Part shown: in pieces, positions 5,390 to 5,491 of the stretch | Position numbering within the stretch: position 1 is the first letter of the stretch | How the letters are laid out: each line of letters starts with the position of its first letter | NCBI GenBank assembly: GCA_013696235.1 | Contig: JACCYY010000306.1 | Coordinates: forward strand, 1-5,491 | Direction of reading: 5' to 3' | DNA from: Sporichthyaceae bacterium | Lineage (GTDB): Bacteria > Actinomycetota > Actinomycetes > JACCYY01 | DNA: 5,491 bases | Position numbers and translations under genes: made by a program | Notes under the pieces: model-generated | Database searches by the model: none | Told to the model about the DNA's origin: nothing | Seen by the model: the letters and a program-made list of their open reading frames with translations, nothing else

Positions 5390-5395
5390 GATTCT

Positions 5396-5491
5396 GTGGA
5401 ACCGCCCGGGCTGACGCGTCCAGCCGCGTTCTTCGACCTCGACAAGACCATCATCGCCAGGTCGAGCACGCTTGCGTTCAGCCGCTCGTTC
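5396..5491 (+). CDS. HAD-IB family hydrolase, N-terminal part (partial, Rv3661-like)
   Basis: The first 32 codons are present; the gene runs off the right edge. From the GTG at 5396 the protein reads VEPPGLTRPAAFFDLDKTII and continues ARSSTLAFSRSF. The DxDxT motif (Asp14, Asp16, Thr18) is the HAD phosphatase nucleophile loop. The phrase FFDLDKTIIARSSTLAF is characteristic of actinobacterial HAD-IB (SerB-related) hydrolases that sit divergently beside ssd, as Rv3661 does in M. tuberculosis. Members are annotated as phosphoserine phosphatase-like or inhibition-of-morphological-differentiation proteins; the substrate is unknown here. Expression is probably leaderless. The conserved neighbourhood does not by itself show a role in pilus biogenesis. 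Confidence 0.9.
   Translation, partial: MEPPGLTRPAAFFDLDKTIIARSSTLAFSRSF

Larger units (their letters stand above)
5006..5395. other. Divergent non-coding region between ssd and the HAD gene
   Basis: No coding sequence is supported on either strand in these 390 bases; the plus-strand open frames crossing it are GC-bias artefacts. On the ssd side, no ATG occurs on the minus strand between 5240 and the ssd start, so no obvious leader peptide exists. The region holds a candidate minus-strand -10 (TAGAGG, 5245-5240), two hairpins (5153-5174 and 5181-5217), an 11-bp direct repeat in two copies 42 bp apart, the ssd ribosome site, and the leaderless promoter of the HAD gene at the right end. The stretch about 5250-5380 shows nothing else I can name. 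Confidence 0.7.

Noticed and set aside
4089..5414. Long plus-strand open frame (441 codons) opposite ssd and across the divergent region
   Set aside because: It overlaps ssd throughout and the HAD promoter and start, and its Ser/Arg/Thr/Pro-rich translation matches no family I know. It is a codon-bias shadow.
1..5491. Undescribed defence system, mobile element, CRISPR array or tRNA
   Set aside because: All coding sequence is explained by the known Tad/ssd/HAD neighbourhood. There are no transposase or integrase motifs, no regularly spaced repeats and no tRNA-like folds that I could see. Base composition looks uniform across the window.

Overview
The window is very GC-rich, and its genes show strong G/C bias at third codon positions, GTG starts and 4-base stop/start overlaps, all typical of a high-GC actinobacterium. 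The genus cannot be told from the sequence. The gene content and order match the conserved actinobacterial Tad/Flp (type IVb) pilus locus known in Mycobacterium tuberculosis as Rv3654c-Rv3660c, with the Rv3661-like HAD gene divergent from it.

Reading the minus strand from its promoter side (right to left): ssd/CpaE-like P-loop protein (5005-3791), tadA secretion ATPase (3794-2577), tadB (2580-1861) and tadC (1864-1088) membrane platform proteins, a 178-bp untranslated gap rich in inverted repeats, a 63-residue DUF4244 Flp-type prepilin (909-718), a TadE-like minor prepilin (721-185), and the 5' part of an Rv3654c-type TadE/TadG-like gene (188 to beyond base 1). On the plus strand, a leaderless HAD-IB hydrolase gene starts at 5396 and runs off the right edge. 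A 390-bp non-coding region (5006-5395) separates the two divergent units.

The genes plausibly build one envelope machine. Ssd would position or regulate it, TadA would power assembly, TadB and TadC would form the inner-membrane platform, and the DUF4244 protein would be the major pilin after cleavage at a Gly|Met site. TadE and the TadG-like protein would be minor or accessory subunits. No prepilin peptidase (TadV) is in view.

Every junction in the operon is a 4-nt stop/start overlap except the one before the pilin gene. There a 178-nt spacer holds five non-overlapping inverted repeats, including a perfect 18-bp palindrome, followed by a GGGAGGT ribosome binding site. A further perfect 11-bp inverted repeat lies just after the pilin gene, inside the non-conserved 5' end of tadE. 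This arrangement suggests that pilin mRNA is set apart by processing, stabilisation or separate control, and it is the most interesting signal here. The system itself is a known type; nothing in the coding regions indicates an undescribed one.
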